Assembly (NCBI RefSeq): GCF_000938305.1
Contig: NZ_JYMT01000019.1
Coordinates: 52,148 to 116,147, forward strand
Direction: 5' to 3'
Length of the DNA stretch: 64,000 nucleotides
Source: Bradyrhizobium sp. LTSP885
Lineage (GTDB): Bacteria; Pseudomonadota; Alphaproteobacteria; Rhizobiales; Xanthobacteraceae
Both the position numbers and the translations under genes were made by a program. This document shows, piece by piece, positions 27,392 through 35,358 of the stretch. Under the pieces are notes generated by a model. It was not told the DNA's origin and searched no databases. It saw nothing but the letters and a program-made list of their open reading frames with translations. The first letter of the stretch is position 1, and the number at the start of each line of letters is the position of its first letter.

Positions 27392-29359
27392 ATGCGTCAA
27401 CATTCGTCAGAGCATGGTTTTTTTCCCAACTGGGGAGACGCAAGTATACGCGTCGCCGTCTTGGACGGTCGCGTTGATCTTGAACACCCCTGTTTCCAGG
27501 GAGCAAATCTTACTCTCCTGCCCAGTTTGATCCCCGCCGATGGCCGATCGACAGGCCCGATGGCCGCTCATGGGACCCACATTACGAGTATCATCTTCGG
27601 CCAACCCGGCAGTGATGTTGAAGGGCTGGTGCCACACTGCTGCGGTCTCGTCATTCCCGTCTTCTTCGAGGATCGTCGAAGTGCTTCGCAGCTCGATCTG
27701 GCGCGCGCCATCGAGTTGGCTGTTGATCATGGCGCCCACATCATCAACATCAGCGGCGGTCAGCTGACGGACGAAGGAGAGGCCGATGCCTGGCTGCAAA
27801 ATGCCATCCGTCTCTGCGCCGACCGCAATGTCCTTGTCGTGGCGGCCGCCGGCAATGACGGATGCGAATGTTTGCATGTTCCGGCAGCGCTGCCGACGGT
27901 GTTGGCTGTCGGCGCACTGGATCGCCAAGACCGGCCGATAGGCTTCAGCAACTGGGGCGGGGCATATCGCACCGGGGGCTTGATGGCTCCGGGGCAAGAC
28001 ATCCTCGGTGCCAAGCCGGGCGGCGGGGTAACCCGCCGCAGCGGCACCAGCTTCGCGGCCCCCATCGTGGCCGCCGCTGCCGCGCTCTTGTTAAGCCATC
28101 AGGCTGATCGGGGCGAAACACCAGATCCGCATCTAATCCGCCAATTGTTGCTCGATAGTGCGTTGCCCTGCGACGGCATTCGCTCGGAAGATTCCGACCG
28201 GTGCTTGGCGGGAAGGCTGAACTTACCAGGTGCTTTCGAACTCTTAAGAGGGAGTAGGACACAAATGACAAGAGAATCGACGACAGTAAATGCAGCGATT
28301 TCCCCTCAGTGTGCGTGCAGCGAGAGTGAGCAGCTTCCGGAGGAGCTGAACGCGATCACGCAGGCCGAAATTCCGCAACGGAATGCCGGAGACCAACATC
28401 CGGCCTCCTCATCCTCGAACGCGGTCCCCTCGTTCGCGCCAAATGCTGTCAGCGGCGGCCGGTCGTCTGCAACACGCTTTGCGGCGGGCGCTGTGACGGC
28501 GAGCGAAGCCCCGGACACGAGTACGGCTACTGGTCTGGTCTATGCCCTCGGGGTTCTTGGATATGATTTCGGAACCGAGGCGCGGCGGGACTCCTTCAAA
28601 CAGTTGATGCCGCCGAGCAATCAAATGCCGGCGAATCCTTATGATGCGCGTCAGATGGTCGATTATTTGACCACCAATCTTGCCGAAGCCCGATCGCTGA
28701 TCTGGACTCTGAACATTGAGCTGACACCGGTCTACGCCATCGAGCCCGTCGGCGCGTTCGCTCGCGACGTCTATGAGGTTCTCCGCTTCATGCTTGCCGG
28801 TGAGATCATGGCGGAGACCGATGCGAACTACGTTCAACGCGTGAGTATTCCCGGGCTGCTTACAGGGCGCACAGTGAAGCTCTTCTCGGGTCAGGTCGTA
28901 CCGGTGATCGAGCCGGTAAACACACGCGGAATGTACGGCTGGAAAACCAACGCCTTGGTTGATAGCGCCTTGAAGGCCAGTGCCGCGGCCGCATCGGCTT
29001 CGGACGAGGGAGCGAAGATACGAGAGACGCTGGAGGGGTTCCTCAATCGAGTTTACTACGACTTGAGGAATCTCGGAAGAACGTCGCGTGACCGTGCGCT
29101 CAACTTCTCAGTGACCAACGCATTTCAAGCGGCCGCGACGTTCGGTAACGCTCTCGTAGCGGGAATGCAGCTTGATGAAATTTCGGTCGACAAGAGCCCG
29201 TTCTGCCGGATGGACAGCGATTGCTGGGACGTGAAGTTGAAGTTCTTCGACCCGGAAAACAACAGTCGAGCAAAGAGAATCTACCGCTACACGGTCGATG
29301 TGAGCGATCTCATACCGGTCACGATGGGCGAAGTGCGGTCCTGGACCTCACCCGATTGA
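27392..29359 (+). CDS. PatA-like cyanobactin N-terminal protease (subtilisin + PatA/PatG C-terminal domain)
   Basis: A 655-residue protein starting directly with an S8 subtilisin domain. The triad is readable as Asp25 (VAVLDGRVD), His60 (AAHGTHITS) and Ser220 (SGTSFAAPI), with the oxyanion Asn in AAAGNDG. The Asp-to-His distance is 35 residues, so there is no macrocyclase insertion. After a low-complexity linker (about 290-375) comes a domain starting TGLVYALGVLGYDFG, shared with the PatG-like protein of this cluster (VDVSDLIPVT; RMDSDCWD). In cyanobactin pathways PatA cuts the leader from the modified precursor. No signal peptide is seen. It is first in the cluster; the next gene starts 19 bp after its stop. 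Confidence 0.88.
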   Translation: MRQHSSEHGFFPNWGDASIRVAVLDGRVDLEHPCFQGANLTLLPSLIPADGRSTGPMAAHGTHITSIIFGQPGSDVEGLVPHCCGLVIPVFFEDRRSASQLDLARAIELAVDHGAHIINISGGQLTDEGEADAWLQNAIRLCADRNVLVVAAAGNDGCECLHVPAALPTVLAVGALDRQDRPIGFSNWGGAYRTGGLMAPGQDILGAKPGGGVTRRSGTSFAAPIVAAAAALLLSHQADRGETPDPHLIRQLLLDSALPCDGIRSEDSDRCLAGRLNLPGAFELLRGSRTQMTRESTTVNAAISPQCACSESEQLPEELNAITQAEIPQRNAGDQHPASSSSNAVPSFAPNAVSGGRSSATRFAAGAVTASEAPDTSTATGLVYALGVLGYDFGTEARRDSFKQLMPPSNQMPANPYDARQMVDYLTTNLAEARSLIWTLNIELTPVYAIEPVGAFARDVYEVLRFMLAGEIMAETDANYVQRVSIPGLLTGRTVKLFSGQVVPVIEPVNTRGMYGWKTNALVDSALKASAAAASASDEGAKIRETLEGFLNRVYYDLRNLGRTSRDRALNFSVTNAFQAAATFGNALVAGMQLDEISVDKSPFCRMDSDCWDVKLKFFDPENNSRAKRIYRYTVDVSDLIPVTMGEVRSWTSPD

Positions 29360-29378
29360 TCTCAGGGGGTACGCGGTT

Positions 29379-29591
29379 ATGGATATCAATCCTGTTCTTT
29401 CAAAGCCGGTGAAACGTCCGCATTTCATCGATCCTTCAACCTGTGTTGATGTGGTGCATGGAACGCGCGACAACTTATTGTCGGTAGGCATCGCGTTGAT
29501 TCACGGCGCCAACCACAACGATCCGGCTCGGTTTGAATCGCCCAGCTACCAGCAAATCATGCGCTCGGCCTTCACGCATTCGGGTTTCTGA
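29379..29591 (+). CDS. Small protein in the patB position
   Basis: A 70-residue protein starting MDINPVLSKPVKRPHFIDP, then STCVDVVHGTRDNLLSVGIAL and ANHNDPARFESPSYQQIM. No catalytic motif is visible. Cyanobactin clusters carry two small genes of unknown role (patB, patC) between patA and patD, and this one occupies the patB slot; its length and RP-x-x-(I/V)-x-P...VDVVHG pattern fit my memory of the PatB family, without proof. The next frame stays open from its stop to the following gene, so the terminus might be shifted. It is probably translated with patA and patD. Confidence 0.6.
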   Translation: MDINPVLSKPVKRPHFIDPSTCVDVVHGTRDNLLSVGIALIHGANHNDPARFESPSYQQIMRSAFTHSGF

Positions 29592-29668
29592 CGACGTCGG
29601 GTGACCATCTCGCCAACGCGGCGCGTGGCCACTCCTCACTGGGCAAAGTCAACGAGGAGCTCTTCGAG

Positions 29669-29977
29669 ATGGCAGGAAAACCACGGACAGCGAAACCAAG
29701 GGCAGCGAAGCCAAAGGCAGAGAAACCAAGGGCGGAGAAGCCAATGGCAGAGAAGCCAATGGCAGAAACGTCTGGCGAACCTTCGTACATTCCCGCCAGT
29801 TGGCAACAGCCCAGCGAAGTGGGGATGAATTTCGGCACTTATCTACAAATTGAAAAGCACGCGGTGCCCAAGACGCCGAGCGGATCGGCTGGGCAGGCTG
29901 CTGCGGGCGCCGAGAGTGCTGGCGGCAATGGTCTACGAGCGAGGCCGTCGTTCCGGAGGGGGAGAATATGGGCGTGA
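29669..29977 (+). CDS. Small Lys-Pro repeat protein in the patC position
   Basis: A 102-residue protein. The N-terminus consists of about six tandem pentapeptides of the form KPxA(E/A) (for example KPRAE KPMAE), encoded by near-identical 15-base units. A non-repetitive segment follows (YIPASWQQPSEVGMNFGTYLQIE), then a Gly/Ala/Arg-rich tail. AGGAG stands 12 bases before the ATG. It holds the patC slot between the patB-position gene and the cyclodehydratase. PatC proteins are small and of unknown function; homology is suggested by position, not by motif. The repeats may be a flexible tether. Confidence 0.55.
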   Translation: MAGKPRTAKPRAAKPKAEKPRAEKPMAEKPMAETSGEPSYIPASWQQPSEVGMNFGTYLQIEKHAVPKTPSGSAGQAAAGAESAGGNGLRARPSFRRGRIWA

Positions 29978-30087
29978 GACCATGTGATCCAAGGCAACTT
30001 AGTGCCTTGAGTTTCCCTTCGATTGGGTTGACCCGCCTGGCTACGTCTCTTCGAGCTCAATAGCTGAAAAACGCGGAGCTTGTGCGA

Positions 30088-32442
30088 ATGCTCTCTGACC
30101 TTGGCAACCAACCGAAGAATTGCGGGACGAGGTTCGAAAGGCCACGGATCAAGTCGCATTTCAGCGTCGAGATCGTTGAACCAATGCACGTGTATTTGCT
30201 CGGCGAACACACCTCTCACGTGCTGAGCGGACGCTTGTATTGCGCCATTGTGCCGTTCCTCGATGGTCAGCACTCGATGGACGATATCTATGGTCTATCG
30301 TCAGAGATGGTCTCAAGCGACGTTGTCGACCAGGTCATCGATCGGCTCAGCCGCCTCGGCTATCTCGCCGAGGCGGCCCAAGGGATTGCCCCTGGGGTAG
30401 CGGCGTTCTGGAGCGAGCTTGGTTTCGATCCGTTCCAGGTCGGGCCGCGTCTGCGACAGAGCAAGATCTCTTTGACGGCGATTGGCGATGTATCCGTAGC
30501 GCCGTTGAATGCGCTCGTATCAGAGGCTGGCCTCATCGTTGATGATACGACCACGGCGAAGGCGAACGGGGCGGCGGCCGCTCTGCTCGACCTGCAGGTC
30601 GTCGTGACAGACGATTACTTGCGCCCGGAACTCGAGCAGATAAACCGCACCGCACTGGAGACCGGTCGTCCCTGGATGCTCGTCAAACCGGTCGGCAGCG
30701 TGATTTGGCTCGGCCCAATCTTCGTACCTGGCGAGACCGGCTGCTGGCAGTGTTTGGCTCAACGCCTCCGCGGCAACGCCGAGGTGAAGGCTTCAATCAT
30801 TCGCCAGCGGAAGGCCCAGGCAGATTCAGCCGACTGTCTGACAACGTCGCGACCGGTCTTGCCCTCAACGGCTGGACTGGCGCTGAATTGGGTGACGACG
30901 GAGATCGCAAAGTGGATCGCTGCGCGGTCGCTCGGGATCCCCGACCATGGCGCGGCGAAGCCTGAGACCCTGGCCGGGAAAATCCTCACACTGGATCATG
31001 TAACTCACGAGTACCGGGCGCATTCGTTGCCGCATCGACCCCAATGCCCTTGCTGCGGTGATCCCCAGCTGGTCGGACGGCGAGGCTTCCAGCCAATCGA
31101 ATTGAAGTCTTCCCCGAAGCGCTACCTCGACGATGGCGGGCATCGATCGATGTCGCCCGACGAGACCCTCGATCGCTACGGGCATTTGATCAGTCCGGTC
31201 TCCGGGGTGGTGATGGAGTTGTCGAGGATTTCCGATCCCTCCAACCCGTTGGTGAATACCTATAGATCCAGCCACAGCATGGGTGTCGTGGGGTCGTTGC
31301 GCGGCTTGCGCCGAATCCTCCGGCACACAGCCTCCGGCAAAGGCAAGACCAACGCCCAGGCGCGCGCCAGCGGGTTTTGCGAGGCGGTCGAACGCTACTC
31401 CTTCATCTATCAAGGCGACGAGCCACGGATCAAAGCCTCCTTGGCGGAACTGGGTGAGGCGGCGATCCATCCGGAAAGTTGTCTGCAAATCAGTGAGGCG
31501 CAATACGCCAATCGGGAGACGTTGAACGCATCGTCGACGATCGGGAACAATTGGATACCCCAGCGTTTCGACCCAAACCGATCAATCGATTGGACACCCG
31601 TCTGGTCGCTTACGGACGGACGCCAACGATTCCTGCCGACGGCCTATTGTTATCTCTGGTATCCGGTGCCCAAGGATCATGAATTTTGTCGTGCGGACTC
31701 CAACGGGAATGCCGCCGGCAACAATTTGGAAGAAGCCATCTACCAGGGATTTCTCGAAGTTGTCGAACGCGATTGCGCGGCGCTTTGGTGGTACAACGGC
31801 CTGAGGCGTCCGGCCGTCGATCTGGCCAGTTTTGACGATCCTTATTTCCGCGACCTTGAGCGATTCTATCGGGATATCGGCCGGGAAATTTGGGTCCTGG
31901 CTCTTACGGCCGACCTGGGCATCCCGGTAATGGCCGCGGTGTCGCGAAGGACTACGGGCGGGTCCGAGCGCCTGATTATCGGCTATGGCGCGCATCTTGA
32001 CCCAGCGGTCGCTATCACCCGGTCGCTGACGGAGATGAGCCAGGTTGGCCTCGAGCTGGACAAGATCCCCGATGAGCAGATCGACACCGAAAGCGCCGAA
32101 TGGCTGCTTAGGACGAGAGTAGAAGACAAACCCTACCTTATGCCCGATCGGTCGGTGCCACCCACAAAATCGGGTGACTTCAAACCCATCTGCACCGACG
32201 ACATCCGCGGTGACGTCGAGGCAGCGGTCGCGGCTGCCCGACGCGTCGGTCTAGACGTTCTGGTTCTTGACCTGACCCGGCCAGACATCGGGCTCAACGT
32301 TGTGAAAGTGGTGGTGCCGGGGATGCGCTTCTTCTGGCAACGGTTTGCGCCGGGACGCCTCTACAATGTGCCCGTTAAGTTGGGTTGGCTGAGTGAACCG
32401 ACGCCAGAGGCCCTGCTCAACCGGACCCCGATGCCGTTTTAG
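30088..32442 (+). CDS. PatD-like cyanobactin heterocyclase (leader-binding domain + YcaO)
   Basis: A 784-residue protein, the size of PatD/TruD/LynD. Residues about 20-95 look like the peptide-recognition domain (MHVYLLGEHTSHVLSGRLY; RLSRLGYLAE). An E1-like domain follows with a zinc tetrad: Cys219/Cys222 (CWQC) and Cys320/Cys323 (CPCC). The C-terminal YcaO domain has ATP-binding motifs ASGFCEAVERYS (Glu432, Glu435, Arg436) and NAAGNNLEEAIYQGFLEVVE, and ends in TPMPF, matching the proline-rich terminus needed for cyclodehydration. It converts Cys and possibly Ser/Thr to azolines using ATP after binding the leader. GGAG at 30075 supports ATG 30088. Confidence 0.92.
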   Translation: MLSDLGNQPKNCGTRFERPRIKSHFSVEIVEPMHVYLLGEHTSHVLSGRLYCAIVPFLDGQHSMDDIYGLSSEMVSSDVVDQVIDRLSRLGYLAEAAQGIAPGVAAFWSELGFDPFQVGPRLRQSKISLTAIGDVSVAPLNALVSEAGLIVDDTTTAKANGAAAALLDLQVVVTDDYLRPELEQINRTALETGRPWMLVKPVGSVIWLGPIFVPGETGCWQCLAQRLRGNAEVKASIIRQRKAQADSADCLTTSRPVLPSTAGLALNWVTTEIAKWIAARSLGIPDHGAAKPETLAGKILTLDHVTHEYRAHSLPHRPQCPCCGDPQLVGRRGFQPIELKSSPKRYLDDGGHRSMSPDETLDRYGHLISPVSGVVMELSRISDPSNPLVNTYRSSHSMGVVGSLRGLRRILRHTASGKGKTNAQARASGFCEAVERYSFIYQGDEPRIKASLAELGEAAIHPESCLQISEAQYANRETLNASSTIGNNWIPQRFDPNRSIDWTPVWSLTDGRQRFLPTAYCYLWYPVPKDHEFCRADSNGNAAGNNLEEAIYQGFLEVVERDCAALWWYNGLRRPAVDLASFDDPYFRDLERFYRDIGREIWVLALTADLGIPVMAAVSRRTTGGSERLIIGYGAHLDPAVAITRSLTEMSQVGLELDKIPDEQIDTESAEWLLRTRVEDKPYLMPDRSVPPTKSGDFKPICTDDIRGDVEAAVAAARRVGLDVLVLDLTRPDIGLNVVKVVVPGMRFFWQRFAPGRLYNVPVKLGWLSEPTPEALLNRTPMPF

Positions 32443-32447
32443 TTGAT

Positions 32448-32482
32448 GCCGCCAGATTCCGGTAACACCGGAATCTGGCGGC
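32448..32482 (+). promoter_or_regulatory. Perfect 16-bp hairpin between heterocyclase and precursor genes
   Basis: The arm 32448-32463 (GCCGCCAGATTCCGGT) is the exact reverse complement of 32467-32482, with a three-base loop AAC. It starts six bases after the cyclodehydratase stop. No T-run follows, so it is not a standard terminator; an RNA-processing or stability role is more likely. Confidence 0.85.
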
Positions 32483-32571
32483 GACCTGAGCTTCTTCCGA
32501 AGGGAGGAGGAGTTGAGCGACCCACTCAAAGCGGTCGAACCTGTGTCACTCAACCGAAGGAGAACGTCATT

Positions 32572-32757
32572 ATGAACACGCAGACCAGACCAATCCAGAC
32601 TGCACCGGTCGCTCGCAGCATCGTCGGCAGTCAGACTGACTTGTTGGCCGAATTGTCGGAAGAAACCCTCGTTGGCGTGACCCCCTCGGTCAGCGTCACG
32701 ATCACGTGCGTCTCGGCCACGGTAACGTGCGCCTATTCGGGTGGCGACGCCGAATAA
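32572..32757 (+). CDS. Cyanobactin-type precursor peptide (PatE-like)
   Basis: A 61-residue peptide with every recognition element of PatE. The leader carries LLAELSEETL at residues 24-33 (PatE: LAELSEEAL), bound by the heterocyclase. GVTPS at 35-39 replaces PatE's GVEPS/GLEAS, the PatA cleavage site. The core is residues 40-53, VSVTITCVSATVTC. AYSGGDAE at 54-61 replaces AYDGE, the PatG recognition signal. The core ends in Cys, as in patellamides, and consists of two heptads sharing 5 of 7 residues. Eight of 14 core positions are Ser, Thr or Cys. GAAGGAGAA precedes the ATG. Strong hairpins lie on both sides of the gene. Confidence 0.93.
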   Translation: MNTQTRPIQTAPVARSIVGSQTDLLAELSEETLVGVTPSVSVTITCVSATVTCAYSGGDAE

Positions 32758-32825
32758 GGGGTCGACCGCAACAACCAACTGATCGTCGACAGGTAATTTC
32801 CATGACGATCTGCAGGGTTGTGACA

Positions 32826-32859
32826 GGGAACGCCCGCCGCTTTCGTGGCGGGCGTTCCC
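32826..32859 (+). promoter_or_regulatory. Perfect 13-bp hairpin downstream of the precursor gene
   Basis: The arms 32826-32838 (GGGAACGCCCGCC) and 32847-32859 are exact reverse complements around the loop GCTTTCGT, 68 bases after the precursor stop. It is GC-rich and not followed by a T-run. In RiPP operons such structures stabilise the abundant precursor message or reduce read-through to the next gene. Confidence 0.8.
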
Positions 32860-32991
32860 CAGCCCCAGAACCAAGTGTCCGCGACCAGGTGTCCGCGACC
32901 TCGGCCGGTTCGATTCGCAGCGTGTGACTGCGCGAGTAACGGAGGCAACGGTGGAAAGAATGCGGCGGCTATCAGACAGAGGGGCAGCCCG

Positions 32992-35232
32992 ATGAACGAC
33001 TCGCATTCTTCACGACCTCTGAAAGCGTCACAAGAAGAAGCCGCTGACGTCTATGCGCGGTTTGCTGATGGACCATCGAGCGCGAGGCGTGTAAGTGCCT
33101 CGGACCGTGATGTCGAGAACCGATCGCTGGTAACGACGGCCGCCGAACACCTGCATGGCGCTGGCCACCTCCACGATTTGGACGACCGCATTTCGGGGCT
33201 TGGCGAGCTTCGAAGCCTGACATTAGGCGACTCGCGGATCACGATTGTCATTCTCGACGGCGATCCCGACCTGACGCTGTCTTGTTTTCGCAGTGATCGG
33301 ATCTCCAAAGTGTTTCCTTATTGGCACGCCCGCGCTGAGCCGATTACGGTGGCGCAGCATGCCTTGTTCCGCGAGATTGCGAACAGCGATCTGCCGCAGG
33401 CGGAGAAGGACGAACGATTCCTGGCCAGCTTCTCGCCAAGTATTCTGTTTCGGATTCTGGTAAACCGTCACGCAACCCACATTACCAGCGTCATCGCGGG
33501 GCAGCGCGGCACGCCGGCGCCAGGGATCGCACCCGATTGCCGGGTCATTGTCGTGCCGTTGAATGAGGTTGGCGATCCGGCAGAATTTCTATCGCCTCTC
33601 AATCTGGCTCGTGCGTTCGATTTGGCCCATGACTTGGGAGCCGACATTATTCACTGCGCCGCGTGTGTGCCGACTCAGACTGACGCCCCCCACGAACTTT
33701 TGGCGCGTACGATCCGCAGATGCCAGGATGACAACATCCTGATCGTGGCACCTGCCGGCAATAACGCCGGCGAATGCCGTTGCATTCCCGCAGTACTCCC
33801 CGGAACGCTGGCGGCAGGTGCGTTGAAGGACAACGGCCGGCCATTCAAGTTCAGCAATTGGGGCGGTAACTATTCGATCGACGGCATCATGGCGCCGGGC
33901 GAAAGAATCCTTGGAGCGCAGCCGGGCACGGAAGAGCCGGTTCGCGAAATGGGAACAAGCGTCGCGGCGCCGATCGTTACCGGCGTCAGCGCCTTGTTGA
34001 TGAGTCGGCAGTTGCAAGTCGGCCGGCAGATTGATGCAACGGCGATCCGCACGGCACTGCTCAACACCGCGCGTGCTTGTGATCCTGCCGTGGTCGACGA
34101 GCCCGAACGCTGCCTTCGCGGTGTGATGAACCTGCCTGCGGCCTTCGACGCCTTGTTCGCGTCCGGCGTCGGGATTGGGGCTGCGGGGAGCGACGATCGC
34201 CCGATCACGCGTGCCGGAACTGCCCCTCAAACCAGCGTGGCCGCGAGCGTCGTTTCCGTGGCAGAGGGAGAGACGCGCGAGGAAAGGGCTACACCATCGA
34301 GCGCGCCGGCGTATCCATCCTCCACCGCGGCTCCGACCTCGGTTCGTGCCGCCGGAAGCGGATCGGTCGAACAAAGCACCGCCCACTCGGGTTTGGTCTA
34401 TGCGCTTGGCAGCCTGTCGTACGACTTCGGATCCGAGATAGGCCAGCAGGAGTTCGAACAGTACATGGCTCGGGAGGCGAGACATGGCGACCTGGATCGG
34501 CCGACCCCACACGAAGTGCGACACTTGATTGAATATCTCGATCGGAACCGGACCGAGCGAGACTGCCTCATATGGATCTTGGCGATCGATGGCGCGCCCG
34601 TTTATGGGCTTGTACCGGATGGTCCCTTCGACGACGCAATATACGATACTCTCCTCCAGCTCCTGGCCGACCAAAGCCTTGCGCGAGATCAATCCGATTT
34701 CATCGAGAGGATCAGCATTCCGGGCCGACGTACCGGCGAAATGATCAGGCTTCAATCAAAAGCGGAATTGCCGATCTTGGCCGTGACCGACCTGCGCGGT
34801 ATTTATGGCTGGAAGATCAACGCGCTGGTTCGTGACGCGGTCGCTTCGGCTGGACTACAGAGCGGCAGCGGCCAAGCCGATCAGAGCCTTTATGACGCGA
34901 TCGCCAATTTTCTCAACCGGGTGTATTTCGAGCTTCGCAACTATGGATCGATCTCACGCGATCGGGCGATGAATTTCGCGGCCACGAATTGCGTTCAGGC
35001 CGCATCTGCCTTTGCCAGGGCACTGGCTGAAGGGCGTGCGCTCGAAACCGTGACCGTGGAAAAGAGCCCGGTTTGCCGAATGCACAGCGATTGCTGGGAT
35101 TTATATCTGACCTTCAATGATCCTGATGACGACAGGCGGGCAACAAGAGTCTTTCAATTCACAGTTGATGTCTCCGATATGATGCCGGTCACGGTCGGCA
35201 CCGTGAAGTCATGGACAAAGAGGCGGATTTAG
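32992..35232 (+). CDS. PatG-like cyanobactin macrocyclase protease (no oxidase domain)
   Basis: A 746-residue subtilisin-like protein. The triad is Asp89 (VILDGDPD), His160 (NRHATHITS) and Ser323 (MGTSVAAPI). The Asp-His interval is 71 residues, nearly the 70 of Prochloron PatG (Asp548-His618). The additional 36 residues relative to the PatA-like enzyme are helical and charged (ITVAQHALFREIANSD, QAEKDERFLASF), as expected for the insertion that shields the acyl-enzyme and lets the amine terminus close the ring. Ser-to-end has the same C-terminal domain as the PatA-like protein. The 80-residue N-terminus is far too short for PatG's FMN oxidase. ATG 32992 has AGGGGC upstream; earlier in-frame starts would cross the hairpin. 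Confidence 0.9.
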   Translation: MNDSHSSRPLKASQEEAADVYARFADGPSSARRVSASDRDVENRSLVTTAAEHLHGAGHLHDLDDRISGLGELRSLTLGDSRITIVILDGDPDLTLSCFRSDRISKVFPYWHARAEPITVAQHALFREIANSDLPQAEKDERFLASFSPSILFRILVNRHATHITSVIAGQRGTPAPGIAPDCRVIVVPLNEVGDPAEFLSPLNLARAFDLAHDLGADIIHCAACVPTQTDAPHELLARTIRRCQDDNILIVAPAGNNAGECRCIPAVLPGTLAAGALKDNGRPFKFSNWGGNYSIDGIMAPGERILGAQPGTEEPVREMGTSVAAPIVTGVSALLMSRQLQVGRQIDATAIRTALLNTARACDPAVVDEPERCLRGVMNLPAAFDALFASGVGIGAAGSDDRPITRAGTAPQTSVAASVVSVAEGETREERATPSSAPAYPSSTAAPTSVRAAGSGSVEQSTAHSGLVYALGSLSYDFGSEIGQQEFEQYMAREARHGDLDRPTPHEVRHLIEYLDRNRTERDCLIWILAIDGAPVYGLVPDGPFDDAIYDTLLQLLADQSLARDQSDFIERISIPGRRTGEMIRLQSKAELPILAVTDLRGIYGWKINALVRDAVASAGLQSGSGQADQSLYDAIANFLNRVYFELRNYGSISRDRAMNFAATNCVQAASAFARALAEGRALETVTVEKSPVCRMHSDCWDLYLTFNDPDDDRRATRVFQFTVDVSDMMPVTVGTVKSWTKRRI

Positions 35233-35280
35233 CGACGAGATTCTTGCACGGACGTTCGCGGCTACAACGAATGCCCCCTA

Positions 35281-35350
35281 GCCGACGTGCCGGGGCGATC
35301 AGCCCGTGTCCGCTCCTGAGGGGAGTGCGCAGGTGGGCTGATCGGATTCA
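35281..35350 (+). repeat. Dispersed repeat, right copy
   Basis: Direct-orientation partner of 19941-20010, about 71% identical over 70 bases. It lies immediately after the macrocyclase gene and before the opposite-strand secreted protein gene. Confidence 0.6.
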
Positions 35351-35358
35351 TACACGCT

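Noticed and set aside
29572..29838. Minus-strand frame with repeats of the form GFSAxGF in the patC region
   Set aside because: It is the reverse complement of the KPxA(E/A) repeat codons; the plus-strand frame has AGGAG ahead of its ATG and cluster context.
30088..32442. Alternative view of the heterocyclase as a stand-alone YcaO protein acting on ribosomal protein or thioamide targets
   Set aside because: The leader-binding region, zinc Cys tetrad and TPMPF end match PatD-type enzymes, and a matching LAELSEE precursor is adjacent.
32448..32482. Hairpin read as a Rho-independent terminator
   Set aside because: No T-run follows the stem and the precursor gene lies downstream on the same strand.
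32572..32757. Precursor carrying two separate core cassettes as in PatE
   Set aside because: Only one N-terminal (GVTPS) and one C-terminal (AYSG) recognition element are present; the two heptads are joined without a cleavage signal.
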